Below, one piece after another: positions 20,101-30,506 of a DNA stretch of 64,000 nt. The stretch is taken from positions 10,128,501 through 10,192,500 of the forward strand of contig NC_062250.1 in NCBI RefSeq assembly GCF_905475465.1, read 5' to 3'. The translations under genes and the position numbers were made by a program. The notes under the pieces were generated by a model that searched no databases, was not told the origin of the DNA, and saw only the letters and a list, made by a program, of their open reading frames with translations. Within the stretch, counting starts at the first letter, position 1. Every line of letters begins with the position of its first letter. The stretch comes from Pieris napi. Taxonomy: Eukaryota; Arthropoda; Insecta; Lepidoptera; Pieridae.

Positions 20101-23100
20101 CTAACCACTTTTTATTTTTTTAATTAAAATTCAATTCGTCCGCGCGATTTTATCAATAAATCTAATCTTTCCTTTATTGCAAGTTTTGACATATATTAAA
20201 TTGTATTTATTGTTATTGATATATTTTTATTTAACAAAATTTAAAAATTACCTTGTGTATCGATGAAACGAGCTGCTCCAAAGTTTCCTTAAATTGAATA
20301 AATGTCTCAATAGCCCTTTGATTTCTGTAAGAAAAATACTACATGACGTTTGATCGGACGAGACATCATAGTTAATAATAATAATCCCAGAATTCCAAGT
20401 AAAAACAAAAATAAAACTACTCTACAAACTCACTTGTGGTCGTGAAGACAGTCTGTAAAAGCATAGTCAAGTGTCAGTCTGACAGAACGAGCCGCTCTCG
20501 GGGCTGCTCGAGCACAAAGGACGCGTCGCGCCCCACGCTCCTGACATCGCGCCTGAATTAGCAAACTACATGCGTCTGCGCACGAAGATGTGCGCTCCCA
20601 ACCACTTCTGTAATCAGAAACTTTGAACTTAGAATTTTTTTTAATTAATTCTATAAACAGGAACAAAATAATAATTTGATTATAACACGAACTATTGACC
20701 GATACCTTAATTTTCGCTTAGCAATTGTCTAATTTTCAATATTTAGCTAACTCAAATTGCACAGAAAACACAATTTAAATTAAAAATTGTGGTGTAACTG
20801 TCGTAGCCAAAGGTTATATTCAGAAACGTCACGAACTATGACTGTCGTATTATAAAATTTAATTCGTTTTTGACATACCGGAGACACACTTAGCGCAAAG
20901 CCTCATTTATGAATGTAACACTAATAGTGCTAAGGACTCTTCTTGATAAATTATGTTCAACGGCCAAAAATATTAATTATTCATTTTATATCTCTGCATT
21001 ATTTTGGTGTTACCGGGGAAGATCGCTCATATAACCCTTTTCAACTGAAGCACAAAGGATACGTAAATCGATGTAACTATACCTTCCTATAGAAGCCAGT
21101 TTCCAAGCTCGCAAAGCCGCCTCCACAAGGCGTATCGCGTTTTGTCCATACTCAGAGGCAGCGCGTAACCGCATACTTACTGATGCCAGCGCGTTACGCA
21201 ATTCTTGGGACCGCTGCAAAGCGCTTTCTAAGTATAAACCAGGACGTGATTTTTTAAACCATAGCGAGTCTGAAAAGTAGGAATTCTGTGATGTAACATT
21301 ATACTGTTGCCAGTTTATGATCTGAGAAGGTTATATTAATACTAGCTGACCGGGCAAACGTCGTTTTGAGGGGTTGATCGTAGAGGGGTGAAAGTTAGGG
21401 GTTGTATGTATTTTTCAAAAAAAATATTTAGGGGTGGACTACCCTTAACATTTAGGGGGATGAAAAATAGATGTTGTTCGATTCTCAGACATACCAAATA
21501 TGCACACAAAATTTCATGAGAATCGGTAGAGCCGTTTCGGAGGAGTTTCACCACAAACACCGCGACACGAGAATTTTATATATTAGATTAAGGATGAGAA
21601 TACCTATTAATTTATTTCCTTGTTTTATATTCTTACAACTACTTAAAACTACATCAGAAAATTTATGAATACAAAATTAAAACTGAGGACATAAAAACAA
21701 GAAAAAATAAAACGTAAAACTTTTTATAACTTATTATAAACAAGGCGAGGACATACTGCCAGTGTTTAATGTACACTGCCACAGGTACCAAACTTTTTAA
21801 ATTTATTTTTATTATTACTATGTAGGTAAATAAATTTGTTATTTGATTGTTATGTTTAGGTTCTGTTTAAATAAATAACCTATTTTATCAATTATAAATA
21901 TATTTAAAAAAAAGTAGTTTAATGTTGGATCGAGAGTGAGAAAGCAAGCAACTGGCGGGAAGCGCCACAGAACAGAGAGCGGTGTCAAACAAGAAATAAA
22001 CGTCGAAAAGAGTGTTAATTTGATTTCTATTGACTGTGATAACGCGCTACTGATTTTTAATACATTGATAATATTATAATGACAATCCTACAATGAACAA
22101 TATACGAATTCGCTGATCGTGATTACTGTTGAAAAATATTATGCCCACAATGTAAAAAAATCGAATTTTTATACATTAAAGAAGTTGGAATAATTTACAC
22201 GAGAATACGACTAGCTTACAAAATGACGCACTTTTCTAAAGACTAAAAATGCTTACAAACAGTAGGTTCCAAACATGAAAAAAAGTATAGATTTTACTTA
22301 TTCTACACAAACTGACAGGTAACGAATATCTATACAGTTAACTATATCTTAAAATTTAAATGTATGTAAAATATCATATAAGTTCAAACCTAGTAACATT
22401 TGAAGATTTGTGTATAAAGTTTTCAAACGCAAGAGCTGCGTGTGTAACAATTGGCTCTCACGTTCCAAATCCTTTTCTCGTATTCGTAAATATTTTGATT
22501 CTAAGTAGCGCATTTCCTGTAAACAACATTTTCACCATTATCTAAATATCGAACAGTTTAAAGAGAATTTAAGAAATCGCTCGTTTACTTTTACTTTTAT
22601 ATACGTACGCACTTATAGTGCATATATAGATAGGAAATAAAGAGGAATTCGTTCACTAATTGCTATTGTATATACCCGGAGTATCATGGGCTGTATTTAT
22701 TTCTAAATTCCAAAATAATGAAACAAAATATACAGCTGTACAAAGCCAAAGAAATAAAGGAAAAATTCAACAATCTTATGAAAAGACTCCAAGCCTGTCG
22801 ATTCTGTAACTCACTTTTATTGATTCACTGATTTGAGCGCGACCGCCGCTGTGAAAACCGCTGTTTGAGTTCGAAAAGTGAGTTACAGAATCGCAAGGCT
22901 GAGCAAAAATATTAAGCTTTTAATAATAGACAAAATTAATTTCTTTACTACTAACTTTGAATTATTTATGTCACCTTGACCCGAATACAATTGAATTTTT
23001 AATACAGTATAAAATTTATTACAGATTTGAGAATGCGAAAACACTTACTTTTCTGTTGACGTTAGCCACGAAATCTTCGTTCTCAGCAGCTAACATTGGC

Positions 23101-24088
23101 CGTTTGTATAAATCCAGGGCTACGAACATCTACAAAGTATATATAGATACATATTATTGTATATAATACATCTTTTTATTTATGAAAGTAATCAAATTAT
23201 AATAGTTCCACCTGATGTATCGTCTTTGCATATTTAGCGTCAGTGACTTCAGAAGGAACACCATCAAATTCAGCAATTTCCTGAAACAATAATATAATAT
23301 GTCCTGCATCTATATCTTGGCATCATTGCAAAACTACAAAAATTTATGGGCCATAGATCTCAGTACATTTTACAATTTTCTTAAAGATGTTTTGTTATAC
23401 CTGTCACATGTTTACTTTAAGTCTTAAACAAGTCAATTTCCTCACAGTTTTCAAGTGTCAATATGGATAGAAATAAATATCTTATTTTAAATTACGACAC
23501 TATCTTCTTTTTATTACATTTGTATGATTATTATTAGTCTTAGTATTTTAGTAATGTATAATCACAATTTGAATACTCCGTAATTCGGCTGAGATGACAG
23601 CCAATCTCTGAACAGGGCGGGACCCCTCACACGACGATATTTCTTCATCAAATCTCACCAGCGCAGCCAACACAGTTTCATCCTTACTATATGATATTTG
23701 AAATGAACTTTTTGACTGAAATAAATTAACAATAACCTAATTATATTTTTAATTGTTCGAGTTCATCTCTTACATTTTTAGGAATCCAATATTTTTTCTA
23801 GCTCTTCGTTGTACATACAATTTTATTATTGCTACAAAATTCAAGCTGTGGGCATCTGATAATTGCGGTGTGGACCATATAATAAAATAAAAGGATACAT
23901 AATCGTTCAGATTGTTCTTATATAGGTATTCTATCCAAAAAAGTAAAATTTTACTTATGAAATACTTATTATTACATTTTTCATCGAATTCGAATCATTT
24001 TGAACGAAGAAATAATGAATGGCTAAATTTAAAACATTTCTTTTACCTTTGGAGTTTCAGTTCCTTGGACACTAGCAGCGCACCCCAT
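17158..24088 (-). CDS. Unrecognised coiled-coil protein with N-myristoylation-type start; host of NDUFS1-like gene
   Basis: Nine minus-strand exons whose phases all join: 24088-24047, 23715-23566, 23280-23212, 23129-23049, 22516-22390, 21269-21083, 20607-20434, 20324-20252, 17334-17158. They give 359 residues. The N-terminus MGCAAS has Gly2 and Cys3, the pattern for myristoylation plus palmitoylation and hence membrane attachment. Helical, charged segments follow (EMRYLESKYLRIREKDLE, QRSQELRNALASVSMRLR and VAEKEVKEYRRQLRAARIND), with an Ala/Arg-rich middle. No catalytic motif is seen and I do not recognise the family. The weakest junction is the donor after 23566 (ATT/GTGATT); it is the only one that keeps the frame. 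A complete same-strand gene (17559-19706) lies in the last intron. Insertions in other introns are a Helitron (21341) and a MITE (22791). Confidence 0.65.
17559..19706 (-). CDS. NADH-ubiquinone oxidoreductase 75-kDa subunit-like, intronless and divergent
   Basis: 715 codons, close to the family length of about 725. NDUFS1 is the iron-sulfur electron-wire subunit of the complex I N module on the matrix side. A basic, Ser/Thr-containing N-terminus (1-30) fits a mitochondrial presequence. The cluster ligands are intact: C64, C75, C78, C92 for the 2Fe-2S centre; H124, C128, C131, C137 for the His-ligated 4Fe-4S; C180, C183, C186, C230 for the second 4Fe-4S. The molybdopterin-fold domain follows. 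However, blocks that are nearly fixed in animals are altered: PCFCYHERL where PRFCYHERL is usual, GTSGRGGEM for GTTGRG, and PVGSLTAIPYMF for PVGALTSKPYSF. There are no introns, and it lies wholly in an intron of another gene on the same strand. I infer a functional retrocopy or fast-evolving paralogue rather than the housekeeping gene. Confidence 0.85.
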   Translation of the reverse strand: MQSINMLRNLNKILTRYTKVLKSQKRSKSGDVPIFINGKEICVPKYFTVMQALRREGVSIPCFCYHERLTIAGNCRMCLIEVEGMMKPQIACALPVYKNIKVWTNTKKTLTAQEAVLEFILVDHPLDCPICDQGGECDLQDLTMKFGNDRTRFTDIHFLGKRAVEDKNLGPLIRTEMTRCIHCTRCIRFASQICGMDVLGTSGRGGEMLVGTYVDKMFLSELSGNIIDLCPVGSLTAIPYMFKARPWEIRKTNSIDVTDATGTNIVLDHRFNRVVRVLPRENDEINQEWLSDKGRWSIDSLEMQRLVSPMCRSESRLVPVEWDCALRMVATTIKNVSPGKMIAVAGPYCNVETLVAAKDFFNILGCDNTFIERNLTHTCGNIDLRTSYSLNIKMSEIAKADKILLVGTNPRFEAPILNAWIRLAYTHNECDIYVVGPECEFNYHVNYVGHDLSALSGPNDYFKGAKNPLIFVGIDQLDTPSGGQIMGAIYNIASAFKVDPEWGIVNILTREASFAGALEAGWKPGALSAIRAICPNLIISLGADDIFYKCQPSNDIAVIYIGFQGDKGSECANIVLPGCAYTESGGVFLNMECRSQFALPAITPPGKARYDWKIIRALAEYSGISLFYSDSDTLCCRLAQISPNFVNFENYQHKPFGELIPYLIKPGSGGGCNLNVPMKELSDYYCSNVYTCNSNTMRRAEKAAKDHKQSKYAVI
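19707..20251. other. Region upstream of the NDUFS1-like gene (host intron)
   Basis: Part of the last intron of the coiled-coil gene. It must contain whatever promoter drives the nested gene; no TATA or other core element stands out. A plus-strand frame at 19840-20100 has no recognisable content. Confidence 0.4.
21341..21587 (-). mobile_element. Non-autonomous Helitron
   Basis: On the minus strand it starts TCTAATATATAAAATTC and ends GCCCGGTCAGCTAGT with flanking A and T, the Helitron 5'-TC and CTRR-3' rules. The 247-base body is shared with 25813-26080 and 41098-41385 (CGGAGGAGT, GAGAATCGGTAGAGCCGTTT-like block). Confidence 0.75.
22791..22901. repeat. Palindromic MITE
   Basis: Fourth copy of the family at 5157, 6475 and 15488: GTCGATTCTGTAACTCACTT on the left, AAGTGAGTTACAGAATCG on the right, with interior TTGAGCGCGACCGCCGCTG. 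Confidence 0.75.
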
Positions 24089-24119
24089 AACAGTTTATTC
24101 TTAATTCATATATAATGGA

Positions 24120-24570
24120 ATCTTAATAAGTTATCATCTCGTACAACAGCAGTTTTAACGTACAACCTCCTTGCGTTATAGTAGTGAGCTAACTATCACT
24201 GCTTTCGTTTCATGCAATTAAACGGAAAATATGCCAAGGTTGCTACGATGTATGATTCAGGGCCCTTCGTCAGCTTTTGTTAAGGAATTAGGATTTAGCA
24301 CGGGGTGGTACCAATATAAAGATTAACCGTTTTAGCACAATATATAACGGAATATATTTCGAACCGCCTTATCTCTAGAATTTCTAGAACTTGCCCCGCT
24401 GAACTCTAATTTACTACTAATCTACTCTGATTTCTAATAAAGAAATCACGATTTTTTTTTTTTTTGCTTTTTTTATAGTGCTGTGTGGGTTGGTGTTTTA
24501 AAATTACTAATTTGAATTCTACGAAATCCGTATTTATTGTATTGTTTTTAATAGGTAATTTATTCTAATA
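24120..24570. other. Intergenic, nothing recognised
   Basis: AT-rich sequence upstream of the MGCAAS-start gene, with a 14-base T run near 24455. No coding or repeat signature identified. Confidence 0.4.
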
Positions 24571-24574
24571 CATG

Positions 24575-24770
24575 TCATGAATGTCTAGCAGAAAGTGGAC
24601 CAAACGAGTTACCCAATAGAAAGGACCACCAGGGAAGAGGCGGGAGGGGAGACCCTTAGACCGCTGGGAAGATGATCTGAAAAGATCAGCTGGCAAAAAC
24701 TGGCATTCCATAGCAAAGGACCGACAAAAATGGGCATCTTTGGAGGAGGCCTTTACCCAAACCTGTTAAT
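24575..24770 (+). repeat. RTE/R4-like LINE 3' fragment
   Basis: One frame reads GRPLRRWEDDLKRSAGKNW then SIAKDRQKWASLEEAF before a stop, the standard C-terminal end of RTE-type endonuclease/reverse transcriptases. Only the last 60 or so codons remain. Confidence 0.65.
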
Positions 24771-24794
24771 TCATAAATAAATTATATATATTAT

Positions 24795-25164
24795 ACTAGC
24801 AGACCGGCTAAGCGTTGCTGTGTTTTTTGTTATATTACATAGTAGCAAACTATTCAAGGGAAACGGTAGGAGAACACCAGTCATGGGGACCACCATGCTT
24901 TTTTGATGGTAATGCCAGTAAATTGTAGCTTATGTGAAACGTTGGTATTTTCAACACAGCGCCATCTGTTAGAATTGTGACTATCAAATAATAAACAAAT
25001 ATTTTGTAATAAAATAATATTGCGGGCATAAATTGATGTAAGCTATCCTATCTTTTCAGTTGGATCAAACTACACACGGTGTGCAAATTTGATTGATATC
25101 GGTTCGGTAGTTTAGGAGTCCATCTCGGACAAACAACGTTACACGTAATTTATATATATTAAGA
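24795..25164 (-). mobile_element. Non-autonomous Helitron, second family
   Basis: Minus strand begins TCTTAATATATATAAATTAC and ends GCCGGTCTGCTAGT. The body (ACATAGTAGCAAACTATTCA, ACACAGCGCCATCTGTTAGA, TTGATATCGGTTCGGTAGTT) recurs at 52053-52399. Confidence 0.7.
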
Positions 25165-25333
25165 TTACTAACAAAATCAATATTTTTGGTAATATTTGCT
25201 ATATTACAGTCACTACCAACTATTGTAAAACAGGAAATAAAAAGGCTTATTATTACAAATTTAAATTGAATATATTATTAGTAAAAATTTAAGGACAATT
25301 TAAAAAACTAAGACGAAAACAAGAACATTTAAA

Positions 25334-28300
25334 TTAAAAATTATTCTGAAGGCTTGCTTCTGCTTCATGGAAAGATTTTTGCAGCACCTCTAGATAATTT
25401 TTCTTAGATGCAGAAATCAATTTTTCTCTAACTAGCTTCATTCCTTTGTCCAAATCTTCATCTAATTGGCTTATTTGTGATGATTGTTCTTTTTCTATAT
25501 CATCACACCTATAATTAAAAATTATTATGAAAATCCACCCAAATAAGTGGCAAGCCAGTATTTTCTTCGTCCCTAATAACATAAAATTTAATTTATAAAC
25601 AAAATTATTTCGACTTTGAATTCCGATAACTTTTACACTGATATCGGACTGTGATAAATCAAAACGCAACTGTTGCTTTACGATAAAGGATAATATATTA
25701 TGTTTTTACACGAAAAATTTAAAATACCTAGTCCTGGAGATTAACGTATACAGACAGTTAAAAAATCAAAAGTTTTTATTCACACTTCAATATTGTTTGA
25801 ATATTTATAAATACTAGCTGTCCCGGCAAATGTTTGTTTTGCCATGTGTATTATTTCTAGGAAACATTTTTTTAGTTCAATAAAAATATGTAACTATCTA
25901 CAATAATACAAAATAGGGGTTGATCGTATAGGGGTGACAAATAGGGGTTGTATGTTGTATCACAAAAAAATGTCTAAAAAATAAAATCATTTTTGGGGCG
26001 AACACCGCTAATAAATTTCATAAGAATCGGTCGAGCTGTTTCGGAGGCGGGAGGAGTATGGGAACGAACATTGTGACCATTTATTTCATATTACTATGGG
26101 TTTTTATGTATAAAATAAAGGTACAGATACTTTACGTCTTTATAAACGTTTGTTCCAAATCCTTTAAATTGCTAATGCTTAGTTTTATAGCCGATGTCGT
26201 TTGATATAGGCATTTTATAGAAGCAGTTGTAACCTCTTCCAACTCTGTCGTATTGTTCTTTAGAACAGAGAAATCTTCTTCCAAACTACGTGAAATGTCG
26301 GTTAGGTTCTTTTTAAAATTATCATTAATTTTTTTCCTGAAAGTAGATTATAATATATGAGATATCTGCGTGCCTGCGCTGCTATATTGTACAAATGAGA
26401 AATAAATAAATGCAGACATCTAATTAGTTTTTTAAATTAAATTTTAAAAATAAAACAGCGAAATGCATACAAATGGGACATTTCACGTGAAGCGGACAGG
26501 GAAAAAAAAGTGAGGTTCTGAAAATCGACCACATTCGGCCCATTTGTACTTCTAGTAGGTATGAATATGTACGCAATTTTTTTTTTTGTATAGTGTATAT
26601 TTACCAAGTTATAGGTTTCAAAAGAATTGTCGTTGATTGGTACTACAATTTTTCGAAAGTAATTTTTCGAATATAACAAATCTACTATAAAATATTTTAC
26701 ATAGCGATACATATTAAAAATATACTGTTCTTTTTGACAGTAAAAAAAAATTAAAAAAAAATTAATGGCCAAAACCGGAAGTAAACTTTTCAAACCAGAA
26801 TTACAGTCACTTCAACCAATTTTTTTTTATTTTTTTTTCTTTCAAAATATGGCTTAAATGATAATGAAAGTACACTAGAAAATTTAAAATGGGATCTCTA
26901 TTAGTTTAGGAGATACGTTGAATAATATACACCCGCGTCGCAAGGGGCGCCATATGTAGCGCTTGCAAGGTTGAGCAGTTTGCGCGATATTGCAACTTTA
27001 TTAATATTTTATATCGTTTTAGCGTATATTTAACCTCATTTAATGATATGAAATAAGTTTTATTAATATAATATAATATAAATATAACTACATAATACAA
27101 ATATAAGTTAATAATAATAATAAAGAAAAAACGTTTTTGGAGCAGTAGAAAAGTTTTATTATTTGCGAAACGTGACTAATAGCGCCATCTGTTAGTAACG
27201 TGTGGTACTTTTTTGTCTCAGATAGAGTCAAACGGTCAAACCTATCTAGAAGAAAGAGATAGAAATATGACGCCTAGCGGTTTCGTAACTTAAACTTTAC
27301 TGTCGCCGCACACGGGCCACACGCCACAGCCACAAACGCCGCCACGAGAAGCTAGAAGCGGCTACAAAGGTAGCTGAAGCGCGCGACAGCCACTTGTGGC
27401 CGGTGGTCGACACTTGCGGTCGGTGGCTGCTACTTTTTTTAACCCTTGCCTGCAGTATCATAATGGACTCTGACGAAGAAGGTTTAATTGCGCTACTTTT
27501 GATATAAAGACGTCGTCGTAGAAGACGAAACCATAGTTATTGGATACACAGAAAGACATTAAATATCCCGTCACCACGACAGGTCGGTAATCGACAACCG
27601 TTGAACTATACATGATGAAGCATTTGGCCTCAGTGAAAATATGATGAGGCCATATTCTGGAAAATATTTGGACTTAGACAAAAAAGTTTTCAATTATAGG
27701 TTAAGCCCTGCCAGACGTTGCACTGAGTGTACCTTCGGCGTACTAGCAAACAAATGGAGAATATTACATCGCCTATTAAACACTTCTGTTCATTTCTCAG
27801 AAGACATTGTGAAATCTTGTTGCATTTTGCAAAAGGGATAGTTTCAATTTTCGTCACACTTTGAAAATAGTGGGACTCGAAAATATACAAAATACAGGCT
27901 GGCCAGTAACACGAGATTTCTTCCCAGGCCTTCACTTTTTCTCCTCTATTACTAAAACTATCACTTTTTGAATCCCAAATCGCAGGACGGGATTGTATCT
28001 CTGATATAAATAATTCTATATCCATATTTATCTACCTATATGAAACACAGACTACGTGCGTGCGTTACCGTCGACTTCAGGTTAACTGAGGTAAGGGAGA
28101 GAGGGGCGCGGAATCGCGCGAGTGGCGTGTGGCGGCTTTTTGTGTCGGCGTTTAGTGGCCGGTGCGAGCCACAAGAAGCAAGCTGCGACGATTTGTAGCG
28201 TGTGGCCGCCACCGGCGCCAACCGTGTGCGGCGAGTCCATAAAATGTATGAAAATTACAGGAAATATGCCAGTGGCGGCGTTTTGTGGTTGTGGCCGGTG

Positions 28301-29686
28301 GCCCATGTGCGGGGACCCTTAGTGTTGCTTTAACCGCTCAGCGACTTGTGCACGTTTTAATCTGTGACAGTTGAAATTATTAATGGCGCCGTACGGTGAT
28401 CGATGTTTTAAGTTTTAACCCATTTCACTTGGTACTTCATCGAAAATTTAAAAATTTAAGGAAAATATCTAAAAAAATATCTGCTCCAAAAACGTTTTTT
28501 CTTTATAATATATTATTAACTTATATTTGTATTATGTAGTTATATTTATATTATATTATATTAATAAAACTTATTTCATATCATTAAATGAGGTTAAATA
28601 TACGCTAAAACGATATAAAATATTAATAAAGTTGCAATATCGCGCAAACTGCTCAACCTTGCAAGCGCTACATATGGCGCCCCTTGCGACGCGGGTGTAT
28701 ATTATTCAACGTATCTCCTAAACTAATAGAGATCCCATTTTAAATTTTCTAGTGTACTTTCATTATCATTTAAGCCATATTTTGAAAGAAAAAAAAATAA
28801 AAAAAAATTGGTTGAAGTGACTGTAATTCTGGTTTGAAAAGTTTACTTCCGGTTTTGGCCATTAATTTTTTTTTAATTTTTTAATTTTTTTTTACTGTCA
28901 AAAAGAACAGTATATTTTTAATATGTATCGCTATGTAAAATATTTTATAGTAGATTTGTTATATTCGAAAAATTACTTTCGAAAAATTGTAGTACCAATC
29001 AACGACAATTCTTTTGAAACCTATAACTTGGTAAATATTCACTATACAGAAAAAAAAATTTGCGTACATATTCATACCTACTAGAAGTACAAATGGGCCG
29101 AATGTGGTCGATTTTCAGAACCTCACTTTTTTTTCCCTGTCCGCTTCACGTGAAATGTCCCAAATATGTATGGTCTTTGGATTTTTTTGGGTTTACTTGG
29201 TAATTAACCAATGGCTGGACGGCCCGGAGGCCCCAGAGGCTAAGGTGAAGAAGTATTTTAAACCTTAGCTTCGTTAATTTATAGCCGCCAAAATAACTTC
29301 GTTGACTTCAGTGTACGTCATCGTAGTAATTCGTAGGTGCAGATTGTAGGTGTGGCTACAATATGTCGCAGTAATAGTAATAACAGACGAATTGTTTTAT
29401 TATGTTGGATCTTATACCGAGTCTGATCAATCCAGAACTTTAAAATAAGGAAAAATTACCTTGAAACTAACTGTTGATTCATATTATTCAATACTTTCTG
29501 TTTAAATACGCCGCAAATTTCTGTGTCTTCATTATTTGTATCATCGTCAATTTCGGTAACCAATTTTCGCCGTTTTTGTGGTTTTTTATTTTTTTCCTTT
29601 TCGGATTCTTCCGATTTGAACTTCATAAATTCTTTAATTGCTTCTGATACAAAATTACTTTTAGATTCCTTTGTCACGGAAGCCAT
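25334..29686 (-). CDS. Small coiled-coil nuclear-type protein, possible SYCP3/Cor1 homologue
   Basis: Three minus-strand exons with matching phases: 29686-29460, 26336-26136, 25508-25334. They give 200 residues and a stop. The N-terminus (1-60) is acidic and Lys-rich with KKPQKRRK, a likely nuclear localisation signal. From about residue 60 to the end it is an uninterrupted predicted helix with no Pro: ICGVFKQKVLNNMNQQL, DISRSLEEDFSVLKNN, then LEQTFIKTCDDIEKEQSSQ and a final EAEASLQNNF. Length, basic/acidic N-terminus, single long helix and a hydrophobic Phe end all resemble SYCP3, the lateral-element protein of the synaptonemal complex. Similarity judged by eye is weak, and generic coiled coils can look alike. 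The 3.1-kb first intron holds the foldback element at 26475-29161. It is divergent from NFX1, start to start 820 bases. Confidence 0.6.
25813..26080 (-). mobile_element. Helitron fragment
   Basis: Same family as 21341-21587; minus strand ends GCCGGGACAGCTAGT. The 5' end has decayed near 26080. In intron 2 of the SYCP3-like gene. Confidence 0.65.
27641..27841 (+). pseudogene. HARBI1-type transposase C-terminal remnant
   Basis: About 65 codons: FNYRLSPARRCTECTFGVLA then NKWRILHRL and the CCILQ end. This is the tail of a DDE_4 (HARBI1) nuclease, where the usual form is NYRLSRARR-x-VENAFGIL with a C-terminal ACC-LHN. The upstream catalytic domain is missing. Confidence 0.7.
27908..28025 (-). pseudogene. 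MADF-domain protein N-terminal remnant
   Basis: The frame starts MDIELFISEIQSRPAIWD, then SFSNRGEKVKAWEEI, the classic MADF opening (FI-x-VRxRPxLWD ... YxNRxxKxxAWxEI). It is then out of family. Partner gene of the HARBI1 remnant in the same element. Confidence 0.65.
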
Positions 29687-30506
29687 AATTTATGTTAATA
29701 ATTAACACAAAGGATCAAGAAACTTTTGCTCCTGAAAACTGAAATTGGCGGGAACCGACAAAATTTAGTATGAGTGCTATTTTTATGGTTGGTAAAATGA
29801 AATATGAATGCTACTACTAAGCACAGACTAATAATAATTGTAATGTATTAAAAGAAATAGGATATTTTTATTCTTTGTCAGAAAGTGGGACATAAAGTTG
29901 GAAACATCATTAAATTTTCTTTTTTTTCAGATTTTAAAGGCATCAGGACATTAAACAAGAAGAACTAAAGCAAAGAAGTGACTTTTAGCTTTTTATCGGG
30001 TAAAAAGTTAATTTTGATATCCTTTAATGTCTATGGTTACAATATAATATCTATCGTTTTGTCAGTTGTCATATAGCCTTTAATTCAGTTCCCTTTGCCC
30101 TTACCCCTCAATCTTTTTAAACCGATTCATCTTGACACATCTCATCATAAAAAATATATTTTTTGAGTTGCAAAATTATTTTTTTTGTTTAATTTTTATT
30201 TATATAGAGGTTTTTTTTTTATCAGACCGTGTATTAAAAAAGTTATCTTATTGGTAAGTGCACGACAAGTACTATAAATTTATAAGTGCCACATGTCCGT
30301 GAAACGTATTTCAAAATTGAGAAAGTAATGACGAAATACAATTATTTTTTCTTTCAGGTAGACTAGGCACCTTTCACCCGAAGCCCCAGGCTTCGGCCTG
30401 ATATCATCAATATACTGTAAAAAAGTAATTTTTCTCGCAATATCCACATACATAGTTTCTTGTATCAAACCCATATTAATCTCAACTTTTCCATTTACAC
30501 TTCGTG
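29687..30506. promoter_or_regulatory. Shared upstream region of divergent SYCP3-like and NFX1 genes
   Basis: 820 bases separate the two start codons on opposite strands. It must contain both promoters and 5' UTRs. No TATA box or CpG cluster is obvious. A splice-like TTCTTTCAG at 30349-30357 suggests that NFX1 may have a non-coding first exon. Confidence 0.35.

Larger units (their letters stand above)
27300..28318. mobile_element. PIF/Harbinger element nested in the foldback element
   Basis: Imperfect terminal repeats: CGCCGCACACGGGCCAC at the left against CCCGCACATGGGCCAC read from the right. TTA directly flanks both ends (27297-27299, 28319-28321), matching the 3-bp TWA target of this superfamily. 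It carries remnants of both Harbinger genes in opposite directions, a HARBI1-like transposase end and a MADF protein. About 1.02 kb, so internally deleted. Many GGCCGGTGGC/GCCGCCAC repeats lie near both ends. Confidence 0.8.
26475..29161. mobile_element. 2.7-kb foldback element with about 670-bp inverted arms
   Basis: The left arm 26475-27145 and right arm 28481-29161 are near-identical inverted copies, starting GGGACATTTCACGTGAAGCG and ending with its complement. A 64-codon frame reads the same in both arms (26906-27100 minus, 28527-28721 plus), so divergence is very low. AAAT flanks both ends (26471-26474 and 29162-29165), a possible 4-bp target duplication. The space between the arms holds an unrelated Harbinger element (27300-28318). 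No transposase belonging to the arms is seen. Inserted in intron 1 of the SYCP3-like gene. Confidence 0.8.
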
